Origin: Rhodoferax sp.
Lineage (GTDB): Bacteria > Pseudomonadota > Gammaproteobacteria > Burkholderiales > Burkholderiaceae_C
DNA: 64,000 bases
Reading direction: 5' to 3'
NCBI RefSeq assembly: GCF_030697375.1
Contig: NZ_JAUYQD010000024.1
Coordinates: forward strand, 1-64,000
The notes beneath the pieces are model-generated. The model saw nothing but the letters and a program-made list of their open reading frames with translations. It did not search any database and was not told the DNA's origin. This document shows positions 30,302 through 38,853 of the stretch, piece by piece (the stretch's first letter is position 1; every line of letters starts with the position of its first letter). The position numbers and the translations under genes were made by a program.

Positions 30302-30692
30302 TTGGATATCGGGTTCAGATCCGTATAACTGCTTTTATTGAGTATCTTAAAGACATATTTTTTGCAAATGGTTCTACTTGAATTCACTTACTTTTCCTTT
30401 GTGACATGTTCGAGTGCGTATAGAGTCTGTAGAGCCCCGCGGCCACCAGTCCTGTAGATATACACGTCAACTCTTCAATGCCGCGCTCTGTTTCGACATA
30501 GGGCTTGTCTTTGACCCCGCTGCTCAGCACAGGTAGGGATTTTGAATCCATTTCCATGGAAAGCATGCGTTTCACGCTTTGGCCTAAACAGACCGCAGCC
30601 AGTGATTCGAGTGCTCATTTCCAAGTCACCAAGTATGGTGTTAGGCATTTCCGCAACAGTCGGAATAGAACTTGCACCAGCATAATCAGCAT
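30302..30692. other. Non-coding stretch behind the left transposon end
   Basis: About 390 bp of lower-GC sequence between the left end and the PIN gene. Short open frames occur on both strands but none has a convincing ribosome site or recognisable product. It probably holds the promoter of the PIN gene. Confidence 0.4.
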
Positions 30693-31331
30693 ATGCCCAA
30701 AGAGTCAAAGAAAATTATTGTTGATACCAATTGCTACATTCGGCTGTATTGCTCTCCTTTAAGACCGATTTTGGGAACGGTCGTCTCTGATTACAAATTG
30801 GTCACGCTTACTGAGTTGAAGTTGGAAACGAACCTTAACTCAGATGTTATTGCGCGAAATCCATGGATGGCACATGCTGATATTCAAGCCGAGCTAGCAG
30901 CGGCATGCTTGAAATATCGTGAGCCAAAAACCTCAAAGATTAAATCTTTGCTCGGACCAATACGAAAGATGGGAGACTCCATTTTGCGTCAGTATTGTCA
31001 AGCTCAGAAAACCGAAAAAATTCGCACTCTTTCCGCCGCAGATGCTCTGGCCCTTGCTGCTGCAGATATATTCGATGCAAGTTTGGCTACCGATGAGTGG
31101 CCTATGACGCTGGCCGCTCAGACCATACTTTCGGGTGTTGAATTATTCACCAGCGTTGGGCTGCTATGCCTGATGGAGGCCGCAGGAAGTTTGACCAGGG
31201 AGCAAAGAATAGAGACAGTCCGAATTTGGTGCATGACCAGCGAACAATTACCCCGAGACTGGCAAATCGAATACAAAAAACTGTTCAAAGAAGACCCACC
31301 GAATGCTCAATCAGTCGGTCAAGTCCCATAA
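30693..31331 (+). CDS. PIN-domain ribonuclease-like protein (probable toxin)
   Basis: A 212-residue protein starting MPKESKK. The PIN fold is seen as IIVDTNCYIRLYC (first Asp), the central LTELKLE (acidic), and LSAADALALAAADIFDASLA followed by TDEWPM near residue 130-150 (last Asp cluster). PIN proteins cleave RNA and commonly serve as toxins. Its last 21 bp overlap the 3' end of the convergent XRE/ImmA gene, so the two 3' ends are interlocked. Such pairs are frequent cargo near transposon ends, where they may stabilise the element; this is inference. Confidence 0.65.
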   Translation: MPKESKKIIVDTNCYIRLYCSPLRPILGTVVSDYKLVTLTELKLETNLNSDVIARNPWMAHADIQAELAAACLKYREPKTSKIKSLLGPIRKMGDSILRQYCQAQKTEKIRTLSAADALALAAADIFDASLATDEWPMTLAAQTILSGVELFTSVGLLCLMEAAGSLTREQRIETVRIWCMTSEQLPRDWQIEYKKLFKEDPPNAQSVGQVP

Positions 31332-32447
31332 AGCGTAAGACATAGCGACGGCATCGCCCATGTTCAGATTAAAAGCTGCAGAAATGAAGGCTGGGTTGCG
31401 CCCGCCTTCGTCTCGTTGCCACCTTGCCATAGCTCGGAAGATGGGGGTACGAAACAATTGCTCACTCTTAACTATGAACTCAACTGGTGACGGCGTACTG
31501 GTCCCAAAAAGTTCTTGAGCTGCAGTCAAAGCAGTCTTGCTTGAACGTTTCCACTGTCCAAAGAACGAACCTGTTGCCAAGTCAGTTTTCTTTTCACCAG
31601 CGGCTTCAGCGACCCGGTCCGCAGCCTTAACTACAGCGACAACCGAAACTCCATAGGAACCCGCGAATCGGCTGGCAATAGAAAGAGGACTTGGTGAAAC
31701 CCGAATTTCTGCAAGAGCGTGCTTCGCCACAATATCTGGAAACAAGAGTTGCTGTGCGAACTGCTCCGCGAAAGTCTCACCTTCTTGGCCACGCAAGGCA
31801 TGTAGTGTCAGACAATGGCCAAATTCATGAGCAAGCCAATAACTGAAGTCATCAAGGCGGCAGCCCATGTTGAACAGCACCAAAGAGGCCTTCGAATCTG
31901 GCAAATAAACGCTCATAGCGTTCTCGTGTCCATCCTTATTGCCGCCCCAAAACACAGGAACCAACAGTGCTCCAAACGAGTGGAACAGGGATATCAGATG
32001 CTTATGCGTGACGGCTTCAATTGGGCTCAATCCAAGTGATACACGCGTAGCTTTTGCAGCTTTGGCGATGTAGTCTGCGTCAAGCGTCGGTAACTCCAAG
32101 TGCCTCGGCGTAAAGATCGAGTCCACACCTGTAAATGGTAGAAGTTGGCGCAAATGTCGCCCAACTTCATCGCCAGCTTCCTTTGCTGGCTCTGTCAGCG
32201 CCCGGTTGTTTCGCATGCGATATGCGATAACTGGTTCAGCAGGCCCTAGGTTATCGACCAAGAGTAGTTGATCGATGGAGACCTTCAAATTTGTTGCAAG
32301 CAGAGCAAGCTTACTTGGGCGCGGGATCGACTCTCCAGATAGCCAATTCGAAACAGCCTCTTTGCTGACGTCGCACTGACCAGCCAAGTCTTGCCCTGTC
32401 AATCCAAGCAGACGCATGGTTGATTTAATGAATTTGATGTTCAGCAT
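31311..32447 (-). CDS. XRE-family regulator with ImmA/IrrE-type metallopeptidase domain
   Basis: A 378-residue protein. Residues about 12-62 form an XRE helix-turn-helix (LTGQDLAGQCDVSKEAVSNW). Residues about 150-260 form an ImmA/IrrE zinc peptidase with the HEFGHCLTLHALRG motif and the downstream ETFAEQFAQQLLFP carrying the third zinc ligand. Proteins of this build act as antitoxins or as peptidases that destroy a repressor. It is divergent from tnsA (132 bp between starts), so it could also control the transposition genes. The convergent PIN gene overlaps its 3' end. Confidence 0.82.
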   Translation of the reverse strand: MLNIKFIKSTMRLLGLTGQDLAGQCDVSKEAVSNWLSGESIPRPSKLALLATNLKVSIDQLLLVDNLGPAEPVIAYRMRNNRALTEPAKEAGDEVGRHLRQLLPFTGVDSIFTPRHLELPTLDADYIAKAAKATRVSLGLSPIEAVTHKHLISLFHSFGALLVPVFWGGNKDGHENAMSVYLPDSKASLVLFNMGCRLDDFSYWLAHEFGHCLTLHALRGQEGETFAEQFAQQLLFPDIVAKHALAEIRVSPSPLSIASRFAGSYGVSVVAVVKAADRVAEAAGEKKTDLATGSFFGQWKRSSKTALTAAQELFGTSTPSPVEFIVKSEQLFRTPIFRAMARWQRDEGGRNPAFISAAFNLNMGDAVAMSYALWDLTD

Positions 32448-32481
32448 AGACTAGATTATTGTAGTTTGGCAAGGCAATTGA

Positions 32482-32544
32482 GTCAAGTTTTGTCAAGTTA
32501 AGACCTTGTAGGGAACCTGTCGAGTCATTTGAATTACGATTCAA
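32482..32544. promoter_or_regulatory. Candidate operators between the XRE regulator and tnsA
   Basis: Two direct GTCAAGTT boxes start 10 bp apart at 32482 and 32492. A perfect 6-bp inverted repeat TTGAATTACGATTCAA lies at 32529-32544, 35 bp before the tnsA start. The region serves both divergent genes, so it is the likely control point for transposition. Confidence 0.5.
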
Positions 32545-32579
32545 TTCTGCCAAATACTGCTTAATAAACTGACTATTAC

Positions 32580-33242
32580 ATGGCTGTTCGAAAGATCCCG
32601 AAAAACTACCTGTTCGTCACTGGCGGCTATTCCAGCCGTAAGAACGAAGAGATGGATGCCTTTGAATCATTGCTGGAGAAGGACTACCTTCTGGTGCTGG
32701 ATTTTGATGATGTTGTAGTCAAGTTTGAAGTCCAACCTGTTCGCATACCGGTTGCTGGCGTTCCCAGAGGTTACGTGCCCGATGTGTTCGTTGAATACCA
32801 CCCCGATTTGCAAACCGGTGAAATCCGAAAACCTTCATTGGTCGAGGTAAAGGCAGCCGAAGATCTGGTGCTCAATGCCGAAAAATATGCGCCCAAGTTC
32901 GCTGCGGCGCGCCAATATGCGGATGAAAGGGGTTGGGAGTTCATAACAATGGACCAAAACGATATACGCACGCCTAGGTTGGCCAACCTGAAGTTTTTGC
33001 GCGAGTACCGCAATTTCAGTCCTTCGAGTGACGATATCCAAACGGTGCAGCAACACATGGCAAACGCAAGCGGTGAAAGCTCATCGCAGCAGTTGATCAA
33101 TTCCCTGGCGCCAACGGACGATGGCAAGTTGTATTGGCTGCCGGTCATCTGGTCCATGGTTCTGACGCGACATTTGGCCTCCAATCTGGACAAACTTTTC
33201 ACAAGTGATGTGCCTCTGTGGCTGCCGGGAGTTGGCGCGTGA
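32580..33242 (+). CDS. tnsA: TnsA-like transposon endonuclease
   Basis: A 220-residue protein with the TnsA restriction-endonuclease fold. The acidic helix EEMDAFESLLEKDYL is at about 25-40, the active-site Asp in GYVPDVFVEYHPD at about 62-74, and the ExK strand PSLVEVKAAEDL at about 84-95. TnsA cuts the 5' ends of the element so that movement is cut-and-paste. A C-terminal part follows with TRHLASNLDKLFTSDVPLWL. It overlaps the tnsB GTG start by 4 bp. The presence of TnsA separates this element from TnsB-only relatives that form cointegrates. Confidence 0.85.
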   Translation: MAVRKIPKNYLFVTGGYSSRKNEEMDAFESLLEKDYLLVLDFDDVVVKFEVQPVRIPVAGVPRGYVPDVFVEYHPDLQTGEIRKPSLVEVKAAEDLVLNAEKYAPKFAAARQYADERGWEFITMDQNDIRTPRLANLKFLREYRNFSPSSDDIQTVQQHMANASGESSSQQLINSLAPTDDGKLYWLPVIWSMVLTRHLASNLDKLFTSDVPLWLPGVGA

Positions 33243-35155
33243 CGCGGCATCCGCCACCAACGCAACTGTGGATCAACAAAGGAGCCACGGTCACCAACGA
33301 GGGGCGTGACTATGTCGTCCTCAGTTTGGCGGATATCAATCTGGTGTTGGCCAGGGACACTGAGTCCGGCGAGCGTGTCCTGCTCAAGATCGGCGACCTC
33401 GGTCCGCCGCGGATAATTGGCGAGGCGCCACCAGCACCCAAACGCGAAGTTGAATTATTGGATGTCCCCGATGATTTGTGGGCGGTCGCGCAAACCCGGC
33501 GTCAAATGATTGAGCCACTGCTCGGTAGCGGTGGCAGCTATGCGCAAGCGCTTGGCGACCAGATTGCAGTCAAAGCGGGTGTGAGCCGGGCCACTGTGTA
33601 TCGATGGGTTGCCGCATTCCGCCAGACGGGGCTGTTGTCTTCGTTGTTGCCAAACACAAAGCAGCGTGGTGGCAAAGGTGGAAGCCGAATCTCACCGGAG
33701 GTGGAAACCCTCATTGCGGATGCCTTGGAAAATTTTCACGACACGGAACAGCAGCAGTCCATTGCCGAAACGGTGACGGAAATCCGCAGGCGCTGCTCCA
33801 ACGCCGGGTTGACACTTCCGGCCGTCAACACCATTCGGGCGCGGCTGGCGCGAACCGACGGACGCGAGCGCACCAGTCGCCGCTTGGGGACAGTTGCGGC
33901 GCATGACCGGCATGATCCGATAAAAGGCGTGATTCCGGATGCGGACTGGCCGCTGGCGATCGTGCAGATCGACCACACCCTGCTGCCGGTCATCATTGTG
34001 GATGACGTGCATCGCAAGTCGATCAATCGGGCATGGGTCACTTTTGCGATCGATGTATACAGCCGGGTATGCCTGGGCATGTTCCTGACCCTTGAGGCGC
34101 CGTCGGCCATGTCGGCCGGCATGTGCATTGCGCACGCCATCCTGCCCAAGGAAGCTTGGATCCGGCGACATGATCTGCCTGCAGTCGAATGGCCCTTCTG
34201 GGGCGTCATGGGTGCGTTGCACATGGACAACGCTCGCGAGTTTCGTGGCGACATGCTCAAGGCGGCGTGCAACGAATACGACATCGATATCCACCTGCGC
34301 CCGGTCAAGACGCCGCGCTACGGTGCCCACATTGAACGGCTGATGGGCACGGTCACCCAAGGCCTCAAGGCGGTCAAGGGGGCGACGTTCTCCGGGCCGG
34401 ACGAAAAAGGACAGTACGACGCTGAAGGCAATGCGTGCATGACCTTCGCCGAGATCGAGAAGTGGCTTGTTCTTTTCTTCGCCAAATACCACATCAAAAA
34501 ACACGACGGGATTGGCATGTCACCGTTGAAGAAATGGCGCGAGGGTTTGCTCGGCACCAAGAACAAGCCCGGGCGAGGCCTGCCGGCGCGGCGGCTGGAT
34601 GAAGAGGTGTTACGGATCAATTTCACGCCCTACATTGAGCGCACAATCCAAGGGTACGGGGTGGTCATCGACGACGTGCATTATTACCACGACGTGCTGC
34701 GTCCTTGGATCAATGCGCCGCATCCCGAATTCCCCAAGCACAAGCGAAAATTCCGGTTCCACCGGGATCCACGCGATATCAGTCAGTTGTACTTCTTCGA
34801 TGAAACTTCTCGGCGTTACGTCCACATTCCCTATCGGGACACCAGTCTGCCGCCGGTGAGCATCTGGGAGCTGCGCGAGGCGCATCGCAAGGGGGCCGAG
34901 CGTGGCATTGCACCGGAAAACGAAAGGGCCATCTTTGCCATCATCAATGAACAGCGTGCCCTGGAGGCCGAGGCTGCATCCAAAACGAAGACGGCGCGGC
35001 GCGAGCAGCAAAGGCGTACCGAGCACGACAAGCAGCGCGGCGACAAGGCCAAGACCATGCCGACCGTTTCACGCGCACCTGGTCCCAGCACGTCCTCACC
35101 GGCGGTGCGTGGCTACGATCCAGATGCGGTTCAACCCTTGGATGACGAATGCTAG
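33239..35155 (+). CDS. tnsB: TnsB-like DDE transposase
   Basis: A 638-residue transposase starting at a GTG that overlaps the tnsA stop (GTGA). The N-terminal helix-turn-helix reads VSRATVYRWVAAFRQTGLLS at about 115-135. The rve/DDE core spans about 230-400: Asp in AIVQIDHTLLPVIIVDD, Asp in ALHMDNAREF and Glu in YGAHIERLMGTV. A Mu-type C-terminal beta-barrel follows, and the last 60 residues are charged and flexible, as expected for the part contacting TnsC. It overlaps tnsC by 7 bp. It should bind the repeats seen at both ends and carry out strand transfer. Confidence 0.93.
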   Translation: MTRHPPPTQLWINKGATVTNEGRDYVVLSLADINLVLARDTESGERVLLKIGDLGPPRIIGEAPPAPKREVELLDVPDDLWAVAQTRRQMIEPLLGSGGSYAQALGDQIAVKAGVSRATVYRWVAAFRQTGLLSSLLPNTKQRGGKGGSRISPEVETLIADALENFHDTEQQQSIAETVTEIRRRCSNAGLTLPAVNTIRARLARTDGRERTSRRLGTVAAHDRHDPIKGVIPDADWPLAIVQIDHTLLPVIIVDDVHRKSINRAWVTFAIDVYSRVCLGMFLTLEAPSAMSAGMCIAHAILPKEAWIRRHDLPAVEWPFWGVMGALHMDNAREFRGDMLKAACNEYDIDIHLRPVKTPRYGAHIERLMGTVTQGLKAVKGATFSGPDEKGQYDAEGNACMTFAEIEKWLVLFFAKYHIKKHDGIGMSPLKKWREGLLGTKNKPGRGLPARRLDEEVLRINFTPYIERTIQGYGVVIDDVHYYHDVLRPWINAPHPEFPKHKRKFRFHRDPRDISQLYFFDETSRRYVHIPYRDTSLPPVSIWELREAHRKGAERGIAPENERAIFAIINEQRALEAEAASKTKTARREQQRRTEHDKQRGDKAKTMPTVSRAPGPSTSSPAVRGYDPDAVQPLDDEC

Positions 35156-36051
35156 ACAAGCCAACCGACTATGCGCATTTGAACGAAGCAGCCAAGGCGT
35201 TGGCGAATGCTCCTGACGCAGCGCGCATTCATTCGATCCGCGCCGGAACTTGGCTTGGTTATCCCAGGGGCAAGGAAATCCTGGTCCGCATGGAGGATCT
35301 GCTTGAGTACCCGCGCATCACGCGGATGCCCAATATGCTGCTGGTCGCGGCATCGTTCAACGGTAAGACTTCCATATTGGAGCGTTTCCTGGCTCAGCAT
35401 CCACCGGATCTCGACCCTTTGGGGGAAGCTACCATCTGCCCGGTGGTGATGGTCGAATCACCACCCAGTCCAGATGTGTCCGCGTTCTATTCGCGCATCC
35501 TGGATGCATTGATGGCCGTCTACAAGCCCAATGCGCCACCACAGGACAAGTACTCCCAGATCAAGCTGTTGTTCAAGCAGATGGGCGTGAAGATGCTGAT
35601 CATTGATGAGATCCATCATCTGATCGCAGGGGGGCTCAAGCGTCAGCAGGAATTCCGCAATGCGCTGAAGAGCCTGGGCAACGAGACCAAGATCGTGATC
35701 GTGGCCGCAGGAATCGAAGACGCTTTCAACGCCTTCAACACGGACCCTCAGATGTCCAGCCGTTTCTGTCCTGAAGAGTTGCCGCTCTGGCGGGCCGATA
35801 ACCAGTTCGGCGCGTTGTTGGCCACCCTTGAACTGCGCACGCCGCTCAGAAAACCATCCAACTTGAAAGAGCCAGCCATGATGCTGGAAATGCACACGCG
35901 CAGCGAGGGCACGCTGGGGGACCTGTGCGACCTGTTCAAGGAACTGGCTGTAGATGCCATTCGCAGCAAGGCAGAACAGATTACCCTGGAGCGGATTCGA
36001 GCTTTGCGCTGGGTGCCACCGTCCAAACGCAAGCAGTACCAGCGGATTTGA
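35149..36051 (+). CDS. tnsC: TnsC/TniB-like AAA+ transposition regulator
   Basis: A 300-residue AAA+ ATPase of the TniB type. Walker A is MLLVAASFNGKTSILERFL (about 64-82) and Walker B VKMLIIDEIHHLI (about 147-159). Sensor-like IVIVAAGIEDAF and the arginine region MSSRFCPEELPLW follow. TnsC links target selection to the transposase and polymerises on DNA. At 300 residues it is shorter than E. coli TnsC (555) and closer to TniB and CAST TnsC proteins. The stop lies 4 bp before the tniQ start. Confidence 0.92.
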   Translation: MLDKPTDYAHLNEAAKALANAPDAARIHSIRAGTWLGYPRGKEILVRMEDLLEYPRITRMPNMLLVAASFNGKTSILERFLAQHPPDLDPLGEATICPVVMVESPPSPDVSAFYSRILDALMAVYKPNAPPQDKYSQIKLLFKQMGVKMLIIDEIHHLIAGGLKRQQEFRNALKSLGNETKIVIVAAGIEDAFNAFNTDPQMSSRFCPEELPLWRADNQFGALLATLELRTPLRKPSNLKEPAMMLEMHTRSEGTLGDLCDLFKELAVDAIRSKAEQITLERIRALRWVPPSKRKQYQRI

Positions 36052-36055
36052 CGCA

Positions 36056-37075
36056 ATGAAAGGGTTCACTGCGTCGCTGTGGCCTATCCGATACAAGCCG
36101 TTTCCCGATGAACTGCTTTCATCCTGGCTGGTGCGCTTGGCACATGGCCATGGCCTGAAGGTCCAGACCTTCTGTAATCTGATCTTTGGCAATCGCAATC
36201 AAGTTTGGAATCGGGATGTTGACCGATTCGGCCCCGAATGGCTGGTCCGCGAACTCAGCGTGCGTACTGGCACGCCCATGGATGTCGCTTACGCAACGAC
36301 GCTGCGATCCTACGAGGGGCGGCTATATGCCAAGTTCAGGGCATCGGGGACCTTGCCCTGGTTGCAGACCCTGAAGGTGTACCACCGTACCCGAGAGGGC
36401 TTTGGTTTGCAGTACTGTGGGGCATGTCTGGCAGAGGACGCTACGCCGCATTTCCGCAAAGCCTGGCGGGTCTCGTTCAACACAATTTGCGTGAAGCACG
36501 ACCGCATGCTTCATGACCGCTGCCCGCAATGCGGTTGTGCGATTATGTTTCACCGGGTGGAGATGGGGCGCGGCAGCGCGTTTGATGCACTCTCGATGAC
36601 GACGGCATGCCATGCCTGTGGGTTTAATCTGTCGGAGTCACCGAGCGAGCCGATCACGTCGTATGACTTGCAGGCCTCGGCTTGGCACGCGAAATTGTGC
36701 AACTCCTTGGGGCAGAGTGCGGACCAGGCGATTGCCCAGATTGATCTGGACGCTATGCGCGTGATGCATCAATTGACCGCCATATTGCTATCACGCTACA
36801 AGACTGTCAGCTTGAGGGATCACGCCTGCCAGCAGCTTGGGATCGAGGTTCCGGTTTTGCTCTCCGGTCGTGTGTCAATTGAGACCCGACCATTGGCCGA
36901 GCGCCATCACTTGATGCAGTTGGTAGCGTGGCTTTGGGTGGATATGGAGCCGCGGCTTCATGCGGCATGGCGCAGCAGGGCGGTGCGCTACAACCATCTC
37001 TGCAAGGACTTTGAGGATCCTCCGATTTGGTATGTTCGGATCGTTGAGAAATTTTCGAACTGGAGAAATCGCTGA
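36056..37075 (+). CDS. tniQ: TniQ/TnsD-like target-selection protein
   Basis: A 339-residue zinc-binding protein. The TniQ opening is WPIRYKPFPDELLSSWLVRL (9-28). Two zinc clusters follow: YCGACLAEDATPHFRKAWRV, then CVKHDRMLHDRCPQCGCAI and CHACGFNLSE. The start MKGFTASLW is used because the longer frame lies within tnsC. It is the only TniQ gene in the element, so it is the best candidate for recognising the 3' end of lipA; it is about 170 residues shorter than Tn7 TnsD (508), so the DNA-reading C-terminal part is short. It is followed by the IS5-family insertion. Confidence 0.88.
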   Translation: MKGFTASLWPIRYKPFPDELLSSWLVRLAHGHGLKVQTFCNLIFGNRNQVWNRDVDRFGPEWLVRELSVRTGTPMDVAYATTLRSYEGRLYAKFRASGTLPWLQTLKVYHRTREGFGLQYCGACLAEDATPHFRKAWRVSFNTICVKHDRMLHDRCPQCGCAIMFHRVEMGRGSAFDALSMTTACHACGFNLSESPSEPITSYDLQASAWHAKLCNSLGQSADQAIAQIDLDAMRVMHQLTAILLSRYKTVSLRDHACQQLGIEVPVLLSGRVSIETRPLAERHHLMQLVAWLWVDMEPRLHAAWRSRAVRYNHLCKDFEDPPIWYVRIVEKFSNWRNR

Positions 37076-37128
37076 TGAGCGGCAGTGTCCCTGGAATCTT
37101 ACCAGTGTGGCTTCATAGGCCGAGAGTT

Positions 37129-37260
37129 TTGTCACGCCTTTGCTGCGCTGTATAGCGGCACAGCATCGCCAGTATCCTTGAGCCATTTCTTGTCGGTGCT
37201 TCGCGAGAGCCTTGTGCGTTTAGCCATGGCACTGCTGGAGAGTAGGTCGCGCAGTTTCAT
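37129..37260 (-). CDS. Very small open frame between tniQ and the insertion sequence
   Basis: 43 codons including stop (starts MKLRDLLSSSAMAKRTRLSR, ends YSAAKA). An AGGAG lies one base before the ATG, too close for normal initiation. The product is basic and unrecognised. It may be a remnant of a small regulator or chance. Confidence 0.2.
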
Positions 37261-37319
37261 GCTCCTGACGTTTCATGCATGTCCCCGAAACCATAACCGT
37301 GCCGGAGCGGAACGCTTAG

Positions 37320-38650
37320 CAGGCTGCTGAAATATTGGCATGCAAAGCCAGCCCTGCCTCCCGCGTGAGCGGAATTTCTCGGGACTGATTTCGTAATTTG
37401 AAACTCAGGCTCTTTTGGAGCTGATTTCCGGTTGTTTTGAGGTCGTTTTCCATCGCTTTCCTGCCTCTACGTCGTCTGCGGACGGATTTGTTCCAGGGTG
37501 CGCATACGCGTGAGGTTGTAGGCCGCCATCGTCAGCACGAATAACTGGTCAACCTTCTTCAAACCACGCACCATCACCTGGCGAATTGGACCAACGAACT
37601 TCGCCCAGCCAAATCCCTGTTCGATGAGCTTGCGCTTTTGCTGCGAGATTGCATAACCGTCGCTGCCCGCAATGTCTTGCGGCACCGCTGACTTGCGGTT
37701 GCTGGTGTTCTGGGCCACATGGGGCAGAACTTTCATTTCCGTTAACGCTTCAACGAACTCTGCTGCGTCATAGCCCTTGTCTGCGCCCAGTGTGATTTGG
37801 GCCTCCTCGTCCGCGACTTGTTTGGCGTCCGTAATCATTACTTTGGCCGCTTCACGCTCAGCGTAGCCGTCTGCTGTGGTGACCACGGCGCTGGCAATCA
37901 GACCGTGGCGGTTGTCGCTCAGTGTGTGGCCCATGTAGCGCAGTTCACTGGCCGTATTGCCTTTGCGGTACAGCCGTGCATCGGCATCGGTGGTGGATTC
38001 GTGGGTATCGTTGCTGCGGCTCTTGCCTTTGAAGTTTCCCGTGTCATCGTCGCTGCCGTCTTTGCGGGCAAAACTCTTGTGTCCGGCCCAGGCCTGAATC
38101 AGTGTGCCGTCCACGCTGAAGTGCTCGCCCGAGAGCCAATCGTTCTTGTTGGCAATAGCCAGCACTTCGTTGAAGAGCTCGATGACTGCGTCATGTTCAA
38201 TGAGGCGTTCACGGTTCTTGGTGAAGACCGTTGGAACCCAGACCGTGTCGTCCATGGACAGGCCTATGAACCAGCGAAACAATAGGTTGTATTGGGTTTG
38301 CTCCATCAGCATGCGCTCGGAGCGGACGCTGTAGAAGATTTGCAGCAGCATGGCGCGCAGTAATTTCTCTGGCGCAATGCTGGGGCGTCCACCCTTGATG
38401 TCGGCGGCGTACATGCCCGAGAGCAGTGGCTCAATGTTCTTCAAGGCTTGATTGACCATCTTGCGCACTGGGCGCAACGGATGATTCTCCGGGACGAAGT
38501 CATCCAGGCGACGCATGGTGAACAAGCTCTCGGTGAAGGTATCGGCTCCGCGCATGGTCTGGTGTTGTGGGGGGCTTGCAATATTGCTTTGTTTATAACG
38601 GCTGAGCAGGGGCAGAGGGTGACCTTGGTCCGAGGTATTTCAGCAGCCTG
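37320..38650 (-). mobile_element. IS5-family insertion sequence, complete
   Basis: A 1331-bp element with inverted ends CAGGCTGCTGAAATA at 37320-37334 and its complement TATTTCAGCAGCCTG at 38636-38650. The 4-bp duplication TTAG flanks it (37316-37319 and 38651-38654), as expected for IS5 relatives. It carries one intact transposase gene. It is nested in the Tn7-like element downstream of tniQ and interrupts no recognised gene. Confidence 0.92.
37467..38555 (-). CDS. IS5-family transposase
   Basis: A 362-residue DDE transposase. It begins MRGADTFTESLFTMRRLDDF. The DUF772-type N-terminal domain reads KLLRAMLLQIFYSVRSERML. The first catalytic Asp is in HFSVDGTLIQAWA, the second region in LGADKGYDAAEFVEAL, and the Glu in KLIEQGFGWAKFVG. 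The frame is unbroken, so the enzyme should be active. Confidence 0.93.
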   Translation of the reverse strand: MRGADTFTESLFTMRRLDDFVPENHPLRPVRKMVNQALKNIEPLLSGMYAADIKGGRPSIAPEKLLRAMLLQIFYSVRSERMLMEQTQYNLLFRWFIGLSMDDTVWVPTVFTKNRERLIEHDAVIELFNEVLAIANKNDWLSGEHFSVDGTLIQAWAGHKSFARKDGSDDDTGNFKGKSRSNDTHESTTDADARLYRKGNTASELRYMGHTLSDNRHGLIASAVVTTADGYAEREAAKVMITDAKQVADEEAQITLGADKGYDAAEFVEALTEMKVLPHVAQNTSNRKSAVPQDIAGSDGYAISQQKRKLIEQGFGWAKFVGPIRQVMVRGLKKVDQLFVLTMAAYNLTRMRTLEQIRPQTT

Positions 38651-38853
38651 TTAGGGCCGTTCGCTATAGCCAACTTGGGATGGGATTCGCGGATGCGCCA
38701 AAGTAATATTTAAGTGTGATTGAGGGGGTTGCGAATTGGCGGCACAAATAGTCGCCAGGAGATCCATCTGCATGGTGTACGAATTGAAAGAGACTTGAGG
38801 CAGTGAGCGGTTCCCACAAAAAATGAGAATGATGAATGGATCACTTTCTTTCA

